Assembly (NCBI GenBank): GCA_947385955.1
Contig: CANDNA010000023.1
Span: 1 to 53,081, forward strand
Reading direction: 5' to 3'
Origin: an uncultured Clostridia bacterium
GTDB lineage: Bacteria > Bacillota > Clostridia > Lachnospirales > Lachnospiraceae
Length of the DNA stretch: 53,081 nt
The notes beneath the pieces are model-generated. The model did no database searches, was not told the origin of the DNA, and saw only the letters and a list, made by a program, of their open reading frames with translations. Shown one piece after another: positions 44,657 through 53,081 of the stretch. A program made the position numbers and the translations under genes. The first letter of the stretch is position 1. Each line of letters starts with the position of its first letter.

Positions 44657-45495
44657 ATGAGAAGTAAAAAGAAAGCTATAAAAATATTTTAACGGTGATA
44701 TTCAGCGTGATTTCCCTGGTATATGTGTTTCCTGTTGTGCTGGTTTTAATCAATTCCTTTAAGAAAAAGACGAGTATCAATCTGAATCCTTTTGCATTCC
44801 CTAACAACAAATCCTTTGTGGGATTTGACAACTATGTCAATGGCATTCAGAAAATAGAATTTTTCAAATATTTCGGTTACAGTTTATTTATTACTGCGGC
44901 TTCTGTCCTGGCGATCCTGATCCTTTGCTCCATGTGCGGATGGTATGTGACCCGTGTACAGAATCCGGTTACGAAAGCATTGAAGTTCGGTTTTATTTTC
45001 TCTATGGTAGTACCTTTCCAGATGCTGATGTTTACCCTGGCGAAAACGGCAGATACGCTCCGTTTGAATACGCCGGTGGGCATCGTGGTGGTATATCTGG
45101 GATTCGGAGCCGGTATGGCCGTGTTTATGTTTTCCAATTTTGCCCAGAGTATGCCCCTGGAGATCGAAGAGGCAGCCAGCATTGACGGATGCAATCCGCT
45201 GCAAATGTATTTTAAAGTGATTTTCCCGATTATGAAACCGACTTTTGTCTCGGTGGGAATCCTGGAAATCATGTGGGTATGGAATGACTATCTGCTTCCG
45301 TATCTGGTACTGGATATTAAGAAATACAAGACGATCCCGATCGTCATCCAGTATCTGAAGGGCGGCTTTGGTTCTGTGGATATGGGAACCATTATGGCCT
45401 GCATCGTACTTGCAATTCTTCCTGTTATTGTTTTCTATATTATCTGCCAGAGGTATATTATCGAAGGCGTGGTTGCCGGTGCAGTAAAGGGTTAA
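44657..45495 (+). CDS. Sugar ABC importer permease 2 (MalG type), apparent frameshift near the N-terminus
   Basis: From 44695 onward the frame encodes a normal MalG-type permease, with the EAA loop EIEEAASIDGCNPLQMYFKV and a C-terminal VVAGAVKG. The expected start ATG at 44657 opens a different frame (MRSKKKAIKIF) that stops at 44690-44692. Codons 44668-44694 in the long frame read KESYKNILT and run into the permease, as family N-termini do. One extra A in the run 44666-44670 would join the two frames. The only in-frame start otherwise is a GTG at 44695 with no ribosome site. Real mutation, slippage or sequence error are all possible. Confidence 0.85.
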
Positions 45496-45562
45496 CTGCG
45501 GGGTAGACAGGGATGGATATTGCCTGTATGATAAATATATAAAAATCAGGATGCTTTTATAT

Positions 45563-45612
45563 GGCAGCCCCGGTCCGGTGCGGGTAGTGTACTGCGGTGG
45601 GCCGGGGCTGCC
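45563..45612 (+). other. GC-rich hairpin after the permease genes
   Basis: An 11-bp stem (45563-45573 with 45602-45612) with a long loop and no T-run, between permease 2 and malQ. Partial attenuation or RNA stability is likely. Confidence 0.55.
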
Positions 45613-45659
45613 GGAGTAGAAAAAAACAATCAAAGTAAAAGAGGAGGGGCAGGGGAATC

Positions 45660-47141
45660 ATGATGAAACGACAATGTGGTGTGCTGCTTCCTGTCTCCAG
45701 TCTGCCTTCCCCCTATGGCATCGGGGCATTTTCCAGAGAGGCGTATGACTTTGTGGATATGCTGCATGAAGCGGGGCAGAGCCTGTGGCAGATTTTGCCG
45801 CTTGGTCCTACCGGATACGGAGATTCTCCGTACCAGTCTTTTTCCACCTTTGCGGGAAATCCGTATTTTATCGATTTGCGGCAGTTGGTGAAAGAGGGGC
45901 TTTTGACAGAGGCGGAATGCGACAGCTATGACTGGGGAGATGAGGAAGAGACCGTTTCCTACGAAAAAATTTACAGGGGCAGATTTGAGATCTTAAAAAA
46001 GGCTTACAGACGGTATACCGACAGGGATGCGCTGGTGACATTTTATGAGAAAAACAGGTTCTGGCTGAAAGAGTATGCGTTGTATATGGCAATCAAGGAC
46101 AGTATGGGCGGCCTGTGCTGGACGGACTGGGAGGAAGGGCTGCGCCTGAGAGAGAAAGAGACGCTTGCGGCATACGAAGAAAAGCTGGAGGAAGAGATCC
46201 GGTTTTATGTATTTATCCAGTATATGTTCCGCAGACAGTGGATGGCGCTGAAAGCCTATGCCAATGAAAAAGGCGTTCAGATCATCGGGGATATCCCTAT
46301 TTATGTGTCTTTTGACAGTGTGGATGTATGGGCCAATCCGGAGCTGTTCCAACTGGATGAAAACCGGACGCCCACAGCAGTGTCCGGCTGTCCTCCGGAT
46401 GCATTTTCGGCAGACGGACAGCTCTGGGGCAATCCGCTGTATCACTGGGAATATCATAAAAAGACAGGGTACCGCTGGTGGATTGACAGACTGAAAGCAC
46501 AGTTTGAACTGTTTGACATCGTGCGTATCGACCATTTCCGGGGGTTTGACGCTTATTATTCCATTCCTTATGGCGATAAGACTGCCGTAAACGGCCATTG
46601 GGAAAAAGGCGTTGGGATTGACCTGTTTGTACAGATCAAAAAGGAACTGGGAGAAATGCCGATTATCGCAGAAGATCTGGGGTATGTGACAGATACGGTG
46701 AAGAAACTGCTGGAGGATACCGGCTATCCGGGAATGAAGGTTCTGCAGTTCGCTTTTGATTCCAGAGAAGAGGGCTGTTATATGCCTTACAAATATCCCA
46801 CCAATTCTGTGGTTTACACAGGTACGCATGACAATGATACGATTGTGGGCTGGTATCAGAATATCCGGGAAGAGGATCGGAAAATAGCGCAGGATTATCT
46901 GAACAATGCGGATGCACCGGGAGAAAAGATCCCGTGGGACTATATCTGCTGTGCTTTGTCCTGTGTGGCGGATACATGTATTATCCCGGCGCAGGACTAT
47001 CTGGGGCTGGGCAGCAGTGCGCGGATCAATACGCCTTCGGTGGCCTCAGGGAACTGGAAATGGAGAATGAAGCAGGATGCCTTTTCCGGAGAGCTTTGTA
47101 AAAGGATGCGGCGTCTGGCTGAAATCTATGGAAGATGTTGA
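45660..47141 (+). CDS. malQ: 4-alpha-glucanotransferase (amylomaltase), copy 1
   Basis: Transfers maltosyl and longer glucan segments between maltodextrins, giving longer chains for GlgP plus glucose. A 493-residue GH77 enzyme. N-terminal GVLLPVSSLPSPYGIG and LPLGPTGYGDSPYQ are present. The catalytic nucleophile is Asp291 (RIDHFRGF), acid/base Glu338 (IIAEDLGY) and the third acid Asp391 (GTHDNDT). The ribosome site is gaggagggg; the ATG at 45663 is an alternative. It probably belongs to the importer operon. Its stop codon overlaps the promoter of the next LacI gene. Confidence 0.95.
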   Translation: MMKRQCGVLLPVSSLPSPYGIGAFSREAYDFVDMLHEAGQSLWQILPLGPTGYGDSPYQSFSTFAGNPYFIDLRQLVKEGLLTEAECDSYDWGDEEETVSYEKIYRGRFEILKKAYRRYTDRDALVTFYEKNRFWLKEYALYMAIKDSMGGLCWTDWEEGLRLREKETLAAYEEKLEEEIRFYVFIQYMFRRQWMALKAYANEKGVQIIGDIPIYVSFDSVDVWANPELFQLDENRTPTAVSGCPPDAFSADGQLWGNPLYHWEYHKKTGYRWWIDRLKAQFELFDIVRIDHFRGFDAYYSIPYGDKTAVNGHWEKGVGIDLFVQIKKELGEMPIIAEDLGYVTDTVKKLLEDTGYPGMKVLQFAFDSREEGCYMPYKYPTNSVVYTGTHDNDTIVGWYQNIREEDRKIAQDYLNNADAPGEKIPWDYICCALSCVADTCIIPAQDYLGLGSSARINTPSVASGNWKWRMKQDAFSGELCKRMRRLAEIYGRC

Positions 47142-47165
47142 CTTTTAGCGGAAAAAGTTTATAAT
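47138..47165 (+). promoter_or_regulatory. Promoter of the second LacI regulator
   Basis: TTGACT (47138-47143) and TATAAT (47160-47165) are spaced by 16 bp. The -35 box overlaps the malQ stop codon. An imperfect dyad at about 47176-47203 lies downstream and may be autoregulatory. Confidence 0.75.
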
Positions 47166-47241
47166 GAAATGTAATCCGAACAAATGTATGCATTTTGTTT
47201 CGGGAGGAAACAGCGATTGAGATTTTGGAAGGACATCAGGT

Positions 47242-48273
47242 ATGGATAGTGTAACCATAAAAGATATAGCAAAAAAATGTGGTGTCAGTGTCAGTACTGT
47301 ATCAAGGGCAATCAATGATTATCCGGGAGTAAGCCAGAGCACGAAACATATGATTATGGAAGCGGTCCGTGAAAACCAGTTTATTCCCAATAACAGTGCG
47401 AGAAATCTCAAACGTCTGGAGAGCAATTCGATTGTTGTCCTGGTAAAGGGAATCGACAATCCTTTTTTCCAGCCCATGATCGGCATTCTGGAAAAGATCA
47501 TACGGCAGCATAAATATGCATTCATTCTGCAAAGTGTGAATGATGATGAAGACGAGCTTGAGGTGGCGCTGGAACTGATTCTGGAAAAAAAGCCCAAGGG
47601 AATCATTTTCCTGGGCGGATATTTCTACCATTCGGAAGAAAAGCTGAGACAGCTTACGATTCCGTGCGTGATTGCCGCAGTGGGCGGCATGGACCATACA
47701 AACAGTACTGTCTTTTCTTCGGTCCATGTGGACGATGTAAAAGAAAGTTATAAGATAGTGGATTATCTTTGCAGGGCAGGACATCAGCGCATCGCCATGT
47801 TTGGCGCATCCAGAGAGGATCGCAGCATCGGTGCGCTGCGCCTTGCAGGCTATAAAGCGGCATTGTCCGATCATGGACTGCCGGTTCTGGAAGAACTGGT
47901 CTGTTATGCCAGACCGGAGGAGGATGCCTATTCACTGGAACGGGGGTACCGGGGGGCCAGAGAGCTTCTGGAAAGCGGAACCCGGTGTACGGCGATTTAT
48001 GCCATATCCGATACGGTTGCTATCGGTATATGCAGAGCATTGAAAGAAGCAGGAAAAAAGATTCCGGGCGATTATTCTGTGGTGGGATTCGACGGACTGG
48101 AGATTGCTTCTTATTATATCCCTACGATTACAACAATCAGGCAGCCGGTGGAAGAGATGGCAAAGGATGTGGCCGGTATCCTGTTTGATACAATAGAGAA
48201 TGATGTACCCATACAGCATCGCATCTTTGAAGGCGAGCTGCTGATCCGGGAATCATCGGGAGCTATAACATAA
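47242..48273 (+). CDS. LacI-family regulator of the maltodextrin locus
   Basis: A 343-residue LacI/GalR repressor. HTH TIKDIAKKCGVSVSTVSRAI, hinge NNSARNLKRLE, then the ligand-binding domain with NPFFQPMIGILE, GYKAAL, AISDTVAIG, VVGFDGLEIASY and TTIRQP. It has its own strong promoter and lies between two malQ genes. The triple operator at 42270 is its most likely target, with a maltodextrin or its product as ligand; this is inference from context. The ribosome site is ggaagg nine bases before the ATG. Confidence 0.92.
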   Translation: MDSVTIKDIAKKCGVSVSTVSRAINDYPGVSQSTKHMIMEAVRENQFIPNNSARNLKRLESNSIVVLVKGIDNPFFQPMIGILEKIIRQHKYAFILQSVNDDEDELEVALELILEKKPKGIIFLGGYFYHSEEKLRQLTIPCVIAAVGGMDHTNSTVFSSVHVDDVKESYKIVDYLCRAGHQRIAMFGASREDRSIGALRLAGYKAALSDHGLPVLEELVCYARPEEDAYSLERGYRGARELLESGTRCTAIYAISDTVAIGICRALKEAGKKIPGDYSVVGFDGLEIASYYIPTITTIRQPVEEMAKDVAGILFDTIENDVPIQHRIFEGELLIRESSGAIT

Positions 48274-48334
48274 CGGATTTTCCTGCAGGTTTGCGGCAGT
48301 TGCCGGTGCGGGAGCGGTGAAAGGGGGATACACC

Positions 48335-49810
48335 ATGAGACAAAGTGGTATATTGATGGCGGTTTCCAGTATTCCGTCCCCATATGGAATCGGTTCATTT
48401 TCCAAAGAAGCCTATGCGTTTGTGGATTTTCTGGAACAGGCAGGGCAGAAGCTGTGGCAGATCCTGCCGTTAGGGCCTACCGGATACGGGGATTCCCCCT
48501 ATCAGTCTTTTTCCACATTTGCGGGGAATCCCTATTATATTGATCTGGAAACACTGATTCAGGAAGGATATCTGACGAAAGCGGATTGTGAAGCCTGTGA
48601 TTTTGGCAGTGAGGAAACCAGTGTGGACTATGAGAAGATCTATCAGTCCCGTTTTCAGGTTCTGCATACGGCATATCAAAACAGCCATATCGAAAAGGAT
48701 GCGGAGTTTCTGGCTTTTCGCCAGGAAAATGCCTGCTGGCTGGATGATTATGCCCTGTATATGGCGGTGAAAAATGCCTTTGGCGGTAAGAGCTGGTTAT
48801 TCTGGGATGAAAAGATCAAGCTGCGGGAGCCGGAAGAGATGGCCCGGTACCGGGAGCAGTATGCAGATGAGATCACATTTTATGCGTTTCTGCAATTCTT
48901 ATTTGTAAAACAGTGGCAGGCACTGAAAGCGTATGCCAATCAAAAGAAAATACAGATTGTGGGGGACATTCCCATTTATGTGGCGCTGGACAGTGCAGAT
49001 ACCTGGGCCAGTCCGGAGTTGTTTCAGTTGGATGAAACCTGTACGCCGGTAGCGGTGGCAGGCTGTCCCCCGGATGCATTTTCCAGCACAGGGCAGCTCT
49101 GGGGCAATCCGCTGTACCGGTGGGAGTACCATAAACAAACCGGATATCAGTGGTGGGTAAAACGGATTGCCTATTGTTATCAGCTCTATGATATTGTCCG
49201 TATTGACCATTTCCGGGGATTTGATGAATATTATGCCATTCCTTACGGGGATGAGACAGCGGAATACGGAAGATGGGAGCCGGGGCCGGGGTATGAAATA
49301 TTCCGTACACTTCGGGGAGAACTGGGCAGGATCAGGGTGATTGCGGAAGATTTGGGGTATCTGACGCCTTCCGTGCTCAGGCTTGTGAAAAAGACCGGCT
49401 ATCCGGGTATGAAGGTTTTGCAGTTTGCTTTTGATTCCGGGGAAGAGAATGCTTATCTGCCTCACAATTATACCAGAAACTGTGTGGTTTATACCGGGAC
49501 CCATGACAATGATACGACGCTTGGCTGGTATCGGTCGTTGAAACGGCGGGATCAGAGCTTTACAAAACGGTATCTGCAGATCAGAAACAGGAAAGGAATC
49601 CAATGGGGCCTGATTCGGGCAGCGCTTTCCAGTGTGGCGGATATGGCAGTGATTCCCATGCAGGATTATCTGGGGCTGGATGGAGAAGCACGGATGAATC
49701 TGCCTTCTACCCTGGGCGGTAACTGGAAATGGAGAATGAAAGCGGATGCCTGCACTGACGAACTGGCAGAGGAAATCCGCAGTATGGTGAAATTATATGG
49801 CAGACTCTGA
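48335..49810 (+). CDS. malQ: 4-alpha-glucanotransferase (amylomaltase), copy 2
   Basis: A 491-residue GH77 paralogue of the enzyme at 45660, with the same motifs: LPLGPTGYGDSPYQ, RIDHFRGFDEYY, VIAEDLGY and GTHDNDT, so catalytically complete. The two proteins are collinear and differ mainly in the middle and C-terminal thirds, so the duplication is not recent. The start at 48335 follows gaaaggggga; an in-frame ATG at 48317 precedes that site. Retention of two copies around one regulator suggests different chain-length preference or different expression. Confidence 0.95.
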   Translation: MRQSGILMAVSSIPSPYGIGSFSKEAYAFVDFLEQAGQKLWQILPLGPTGYGDSPYQSFSTFAGNPYYIDLETLIQEGYLTKADCEACDFGSEETSVDYEKIYQSRFQVLHTAYQNSHIEKDAEFLAFRQENACWLDDYALYMAVKNAFGGKSWLFWDEKIKLREPEEMARYREQYADEITFYAFLQFLFVKQWQALKAYANQKKIQIVGDIPIYVALDSADTWASPELFQLDETCTPVAVAGCPPDAFSSTGQLWGNPLYRWEYHKQTGYQWWVKRIAYCYQLYDIVRIDHFRGFDEYYAIPYGDETAEYGRWEPGPGYEIFRTLRGELGRIRVIAEDLGYLTPSVLRLVKKTGYPGMKVLQFAFDSGEENAYLPHNYTRNCVVYTGTHDNDTTLGWYRSLKRRDQSFTKRYLQIRNRKGIQWGLIRAALSSVADMAVIPMQDYLGLDGEARMNLPSTLGGNWKWRMKADACTDELAEEIRSMVKLYGRL

Positions 49811-49890
49811 GCAGAGGAAGGCATATAGTGATCATTGCGGACGGCAGATACAGAGCCGGGACAAAATTTCAGAAGAGGGAGAAGGTTTGA

Positions 49891-51330
49891 ATGAAGAACA
49901 TGGGAGTGAAACGTTTTTTGGTGTTTCTGATGGCGTCGCTGACTGTTTTTACTGTGTCCTGCGGCATTCCGGGGACTGGCGGCGGAAAAGAAGAGGAAGC
50001 TGTAAAAGGTAAGACAGAAGGCCAGAGCTTTGCAGAGGCGCATGACGCTTTTCAGACGAAGCTGACGACACAGGACAGTGACGACGATCCGATTCCGGAA
50101 CCTCCGGAAGGGGTGTTTGAACTGGTGAATTATCCTGCCAAAGCGGGGGATATGGCAGCTTATGTATCCAGTGATCCGGGTGACGGTCAGAAGCATCCGA
50201 TGATAATCTGGGTAGTAGGCGGCTGGGGCAATGGCATCAGCGATTTCCCCTGGACTTATCCGGAATGGGATAATGATCAGACCGCATCGGCCTTCTGGCG
50301 GTCAGGCGTGCTGACCATGTATCCGTCTTTCCGCGGCGGCAACGGCAATCCCGGCAGTTATGAGACACTGTTCGGCGAAGTGGACGATATTGTATCCGCT
50401 TATGAATATGCAGCATCCCTGCCTTATGTAGATCCGAACCGTATCTATCTGGGCGGACACAGTACAGGGGGCACCCGGGCATTGCTGGCATCGGAATATA
50501 CGGACAAGTTCCGGGCAGTGTTCTGCTTCGGTGCAGTGGACGATATCCGGTATCATAACAACAGCCAGTTTACCTTTGATACCAGTATCGAAGAAGAATA
50601 TACCATGCGCTCTCCGATTCACTGGCTGGAGGATGTGAAGTCCCCCACCTTCCTGATTGAGGGCAGCGAGGGCAATGGTCCCAATCTGAAGCGGATGCAG
50701 GAAGCAACCGAAAACGAAAACATCCACTGCTATATCCTGGAGGGATATGATCACTTTGCCCCGCTGGGCCCGATCACTCCGCTGCTGGCAGAGAAAATAC
50801 TGGCAGATACAGGAGCAGAACCGAATATTTCCATTACACAGGAAGAGCTGGAAAAAGCCATGACGGGAGAGCCGGAGATTCCGCTGCCGATCATGACAGA
50901 GTATGAGGAAGAAGGACTGGGGATGGTGTTCTCCTGCCCTTATCTCTGGGAAGCGGCTGATATTTCGGAAGCAGGCGAATTTTCCTTTGTTTTTGCATCT
51001 CCTTATGACGGGGACAATGTATGGGATATGGGCAATATGTATCTGGACATTTATGGCGCCTATGAGGGAGATTTTCTGAAAGACCTGACCGAAAGACTGG
51101 AAAGCGACGGTTATGAGGTGCAGCAGACCGAAATCGGCGGAAAGCCGGCGATAGATGCCTATGGCCTGACATCGGGAGACGAAAACGGAAATGTGTTCCG
51201 GAACCGTTATCTTATGATTCAGGTGGATGAGGAATTTGTCAGCTTTGACTTTTATATTTCTGAAATTTACGGCAGTGATGCAGACGAACTGTTCCAGAGC
51301 ATTGTGGACAGTATAGCGTTCAGACAATAA
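49891..51330 (+). CDS. Alpha/beta-hydrolase lipoprotein with extra C-terminal domain
   Basis: A 479-residue predicted lipoprotein with lipobox TVSC (Cys24) and the ribosome site gagggag. Residues about 75-315 form a dienelactone-hydrolase/prolyl-oligopeptidase-like domain. It has the nucleophile Ser191 in GGHSTGG, an oxyanion-type segment WVVGGWGNG and His288 in GYDHFAPLG. The acidic member of the triad is not obvious: LIEGSEGNG stands where GSxD is usual. Residues about 330-479 form an extra domain, possibly PsbP-like as in the lipoproteins at 1902 and 2649. Substrate unknown; an extracellular esterase or peptidase is inferred. Confidence 0.8.
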   Translation: MKNMGVKRFLVFLMASLTVFTVSCGIPGTGGGKEEEAVKGKTEGQSFAEAHDAFQTKLTTQDSDDDPIPEPPEGVFELVNYPAKAGDMAAYVSSDPGDGQKHPMIIWVVGGWGNGISDFPWTYPEWDNDQTASAFWRSGVLTMYPSFRGGNGNPGSYETLFGEVDDIVSAYEYAASLPYVDPNRIYLGGHSTGGTRALLASEYTDKFRAVFCFGAVDDIRYHNNSQFTFDTSIEEEYTMRSPIHWLEDVKSPTFLIEGSEGNGPNLKRMQEATENENIHCYILEGYDHFAPLGPITPLLAEKILADTGAEPNISITQEELEKAMTGEPEIPLPIMTEYEEEGLGMVFSCPYLWEAADISEAGEFSFVFASPYDGDNVWDMGNMYLDIYGAYEGDFLKDLTERLESDGYEVQQTEIGGKPAIDAYGLTSGDENGNVFRNRYLMIQVDEEFVSFDFYISEIYGSDADELFQSIVDSIAFRQ

Positions 51331-51382
51331 AAAACAGGGGCATTCCAAAAGTCGGAAAAGACCGGAGGGATGCCCTTGTTTT
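51331..51382. terminator. Bidirectional terminator
   Basis: A 13-bp stem (51331-51343 with 51370-51382, one G-U pair) starts in an A-run and ends in a T-run. It serves the hydrolase (+) and the DUF3795 gene (-). Confidence 0.8.
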
Positions 51383-51399
51383 ATGGTCAGAAGTTCCGT

Positions 51400-51837
51400 T
51401 TACTCCCTCCAGCGTTTCCATATTACGATTTCAGCATCCGTACCGTAATCGCCGTATTCGGATATCATAAGATATTTTTCGTCCGCAGCAATTCCGTAAC
51501 AGCGATGGCTTCCCTTTTTAGGAAGCTGATTTCCCAGATAGATCTTGTTATCATCCCAGAATTTTACGTTCTGTCCACTTGGCAGAGTATATTCGATGTT
51601 GATAAAAGAGCCTTTGAGAGCATGCAGGTCTGTGAATTCTCCCATATCCGGAATGTTCAGTTCCCGGATTGCTGTTATCAGATTTTCTTTTAATTCACTT
51701 AATGCATGTTCTCCTTTTTGGCAGCATAATGCAACGATACAGTCTGCTCCAAAGGGCCGGCCGTTTGTTTTCAGGCAGCCATGACAGGTGCTGTTTAATT
51801 CGCATTTCGTACAGTCAATTCCGCAGACAGATTTCAT
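51400..51837 (-). CDS. Small cysteine-rich DUF3795-type protein
   Basis: A 145-residue cytoplasmic protein. The N-terminus is cysteine-rich (CGIDCTKCELNSTCHGC, then another DCIVALCC), in the style of DUF3795 proteins, and may bind a metal. The C-terminal half carries IKRWRE-like aromatic/basic ends and strands such as YTLPSGQNVKFWDD. No function is known. It shares the minus strand with the CYTH gene 25 bp upstream, so the two may be co-transcribed. Confidence 0.75.
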   Translation of the reverse strand: MKSVCGIDCTKCELNSTCHGCLKTNGRPFGADCIVALCCQKGEHALSELKENLITAIRELNIPDMGEFTDLHALKGSFINIEYTLPSGQNVKFWDDNKIYLGNQLPKKGSHRCYGIAADEKYLMISEYGDYGTDAEIVIWKRWRE

Positions 51838-51862
51838 TGGTGTCCTCCGTTTTCAAATTTTA

Positions 51863-52330
51863 TCAATCAGATTGTTTTGGCTCTTTTGGTTCGTGGCCGG
51901 CCAGATATGAATTGTGATAAGCGGGATCATAAGTGACATCCTCCAGGAACCAGTCAGGAGGAAGAAAAGCATTGGCGGCTTCTTCGGTTTCAAACTCTAC
52001 CTCTGCAATGACCAGCGGCGTGAAGGGGGCATCAAAGACGTCCAGTTCGATGGTGTGGCCTTCAAACGGGATCAGATACCGTTTTTTGGATATGACGTTT
52101 CCGTCACATTTTGGAAGCAGATGAAGGTAACTTTCCTCATTCAAAGGCAGATTGTATTCTTCACGGGCCAGCATACCGCTTCCCTTATAGGTCAGATAAA
52201 ACCGGTCATCTTCCCTGCGGATGCGGATTACGGGTTCTGTATTCAGATAAGCCTGCTCCAGATGCCTGACCGGATATTGGGAAAGCTGGCCGGGCAGCCG
52301 GCGGATTGTAAATTTCCGTTCGATTTCCAT
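51863..52330 (-). CDS. CYTH-domain (triphosphate tunnel metalloenzyme) protein
   Basis: A 155-residue single-domain CYTH protein. It starts MEIERKF, the ExExK motif that binds divalent metal and triphosphate. Paired basic and acidic strands follow: VIRIRREDDRFYLTYKG, KKRYLIPFEGHTIELDVF and VIAEVEFETEE. The likely role is hydrolysis of inorganic tripolyphosphate or a nucleoside triphosphate. An aggagac site lies upstream on the minus strand. Confidence 0.9.
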   Translation of the reverse strand: MEIERKFTIRRLPGQLSQYPVRHLEQAYLNTEPVIRIRREDDRFYLTYKGSGMLAREEYNLPLNEESYLHLLPKCDGNVISKKRYLIPFEGHTIELDVFDAPFTPLVIAEVEFETEEAANAFLPPDWFLEDVTYDPAYHNSYLAGHEPKEPKQSD

Positions 52331-52511
52331 ATGCGCTGTCTCCTTTAGCGGGGGTTATTATTGTATTCTAGCAAATTCCGGAGTGTGTGACAAGTCCGGG
52401 AGCAGTGCGGTCCGGGCAGTATTTGCCCCGGCAGGATTTCTGGCCGAACATTCTCCTCCCCTCTGCATCCTGCTCAGCACTCCCGGCGCATCAGGCCGGA
52501 AAATCTGATAT

Positions 52512-52540
52512 TTTCAGGCTTCCGGAATTGTGGTAGAATG
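52512..52540 (+). promoter_or_regulatory. Probable promoter of the GNAT gene
   Basis: An extended -10 element (TG-N-TAGAAT, 52532-52540) with a weak TTTTCA at 52512-52517, 37 bp before the start codon. The 247-bp gap from 52331 holds nothing else I can identify. Confidence 0.45.
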
Positions 52541-52577
52541 GGAAAATCATACGATTAACGAAAATCAGGAGGCATGT

Positions 52578-53081
52578 ATGAATACACCGCAACTGGAAAC
52601 AGAAAGGCTGATATTAAGAAAATTTACGGAAAATGATATAGAAGCATTGTATTTGATATTGGCAGATAAAGAGGTCAATCTTTTTTTACCGTGGTTCCCC
52701 TTGAAAAGCATTGAGGAAGCACAGTCCTTTTTTGAGGCAAGGTATGCGGCAGAGTATGAAAAGCCCCAAGCCTATGCTTATGCGATCTGTTTGAAAGAGG
52801 ATAATTATCCCATTGGCTATATAAAGGTTGATATGGATGAAAGCCATGATTTTGGCTATGGGCTTCGGAAAGAGTTCTGGCACCGGGGGATTGTAACGGA
52901 AGCCGGGAAAGCTATGATAACGCAGGTAAAAAAAGATGGACTTCCCTATATCACAGCCACACACGACATTAACAATCCACGCAGCGGCGGGGTTATGAAA
53001 CAGATTGGGATGAAATATCAGTATTCCTATGAAGAACAGTGGCAGCCCAAAGATTTTCCGGTTACCTTTAGAATGTATCAG
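52578..53081 (+). CDS. GNAT-family N-acetyltransferase (partial, runs off the window)
   Basis: 168 codons without a stop to the window end. It is a RimJ/RimL-type GNAT: ETERLILRKFTENDIEALY at the start, GYGLRKEFWHRGIVTEAGKA for the acetyl-CoA loop region (variant of the usual Q/RxxGxG/A) and NNPRSGGVMKQIGMK near the end. The ribosome site aggaggcatgt precedes the ATG. The acceptor could be a protein N-terminus or a small amine. Only a few C-terminal residues are likely missing. Confidence 0.88.
   Translation, partial: MNTPQLETERLILRKFTENDIEALYLILADKEVNLFLPWFPLKSIEEAQSFFEARYAAEYEKPQAYAYAICLKEDNYPIGYIKVDMDESHDFGYGLRKEFWHRGIVTEAGKAMITQVKKDGLPYITATHDINNPRSGGVMKQIGMKYQYSYEEQWQPKDFPVTFRMYQ

Noticed and set aside
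49905-49925. Possible cre-like site aaacgtttttt at the start of the hydrolase gene
   Set aside because: It lies within the coding sequence, is asymmetric and lacks the flanking bases of the operator sites at 35083 and 42270.
1-53081. CRISPR arrays, tRNA or rRNA genes, and insertion-sequence transposases
   Set aside because: No regularly spaced direct repeats with unique spacers, no tRNA-like cloverleaf and no transposase or integrase protein were recognised anywhere in the window.

Overview
The window looks like a chromosome segment of a butyrate-forming, low-to-mid GC Firmicute, most likely a Lachnospiraceae-type Clostridium. This is inferred from the thl-crt-hbd-bcd-etfBA gene order, Clostridia-like lipoproteins, a PPi-type phosphofructokinase and gene-level similarity; no rRNA or other phylogenetic marker is present. 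Nearly all genes are on the + strand, with clear Shine-Dalgarno sites. The first 1.4 kb is visibly more AT-rich than the rest.

Layout. (1) 1-3950: an AT-rich repeat protein that abuts a 5'-truncated M23 peptidase remnant, then two related lipoproteins, the second carrying a DUF1266-like domain. (2) 4028-10328: the butyryl-CoA operon thlA-crt-hbd-bcd-etfB-etfA, with a near-consensus promoter holding a 14-bp palindrome and a strong terminator at the end. (3) 10344-15646: a BMP-family lipoprotein and a nucleoside-type ABC importer (ATPase plus two permeases), separated by a terminator and two copies of a structured ~100-bp repeat. (4) 15725-17356: a GH13 oligo-1,6-glucosidase. (5) 17372-31602: a tellurite-resistance-type (Ter) stress island. 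It contains a PRTase with a TRSP domain, a StiP/PELOTA protein, a CitE-like lyase on the opposite strand, a YceG-like/HtrA-like protease fusion, a rhomboid protease, YceG, TelA, three TerD paralogues, a P-type ATPase and a HAD phosphatase. (6) 31658-37575: a DUF7916-like TIM-barrel candidate, pfp, a LacI regulator and glycogen/maltodextrin phosphorylase behind a double operator. (7) 37687-42039: an iron alcohol dehydrogenase divergent from an AraC regulator, then a chemoreceptor. (8) 42234-49810: a maltodextrin-type ABC importer behind three tandem 12-bp operators, with two malQ genes flanking a second LacI regulator. The second permease has an apparent N-terminal frameshift. (9) 49891-53081: a secreted alpha/beta-hydrolase lipoprotein, a DUF3795 protein, a CYTH protein and a partial GNAT acetyltransferase.

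How the parts work together. Imported maltodextrin would be disproportionated by the MalQ enzymes, phosphorolysed by GlgP and trimmed by the GH13 enzyme. The products enter glycolysis through the PPi-dependent phosphofructokinase, and acetyl-CoA is then reduced to butyryl-CoA with Bcd-Etf. The Ter island is the most unusual region: it joins a predicted nucleoside-like metabolite module to Ca-binding TerD proteins, TelA, a cation pump and two proteases of different classes. One of those proteases carries an N-terminal copy of the YceG domain.
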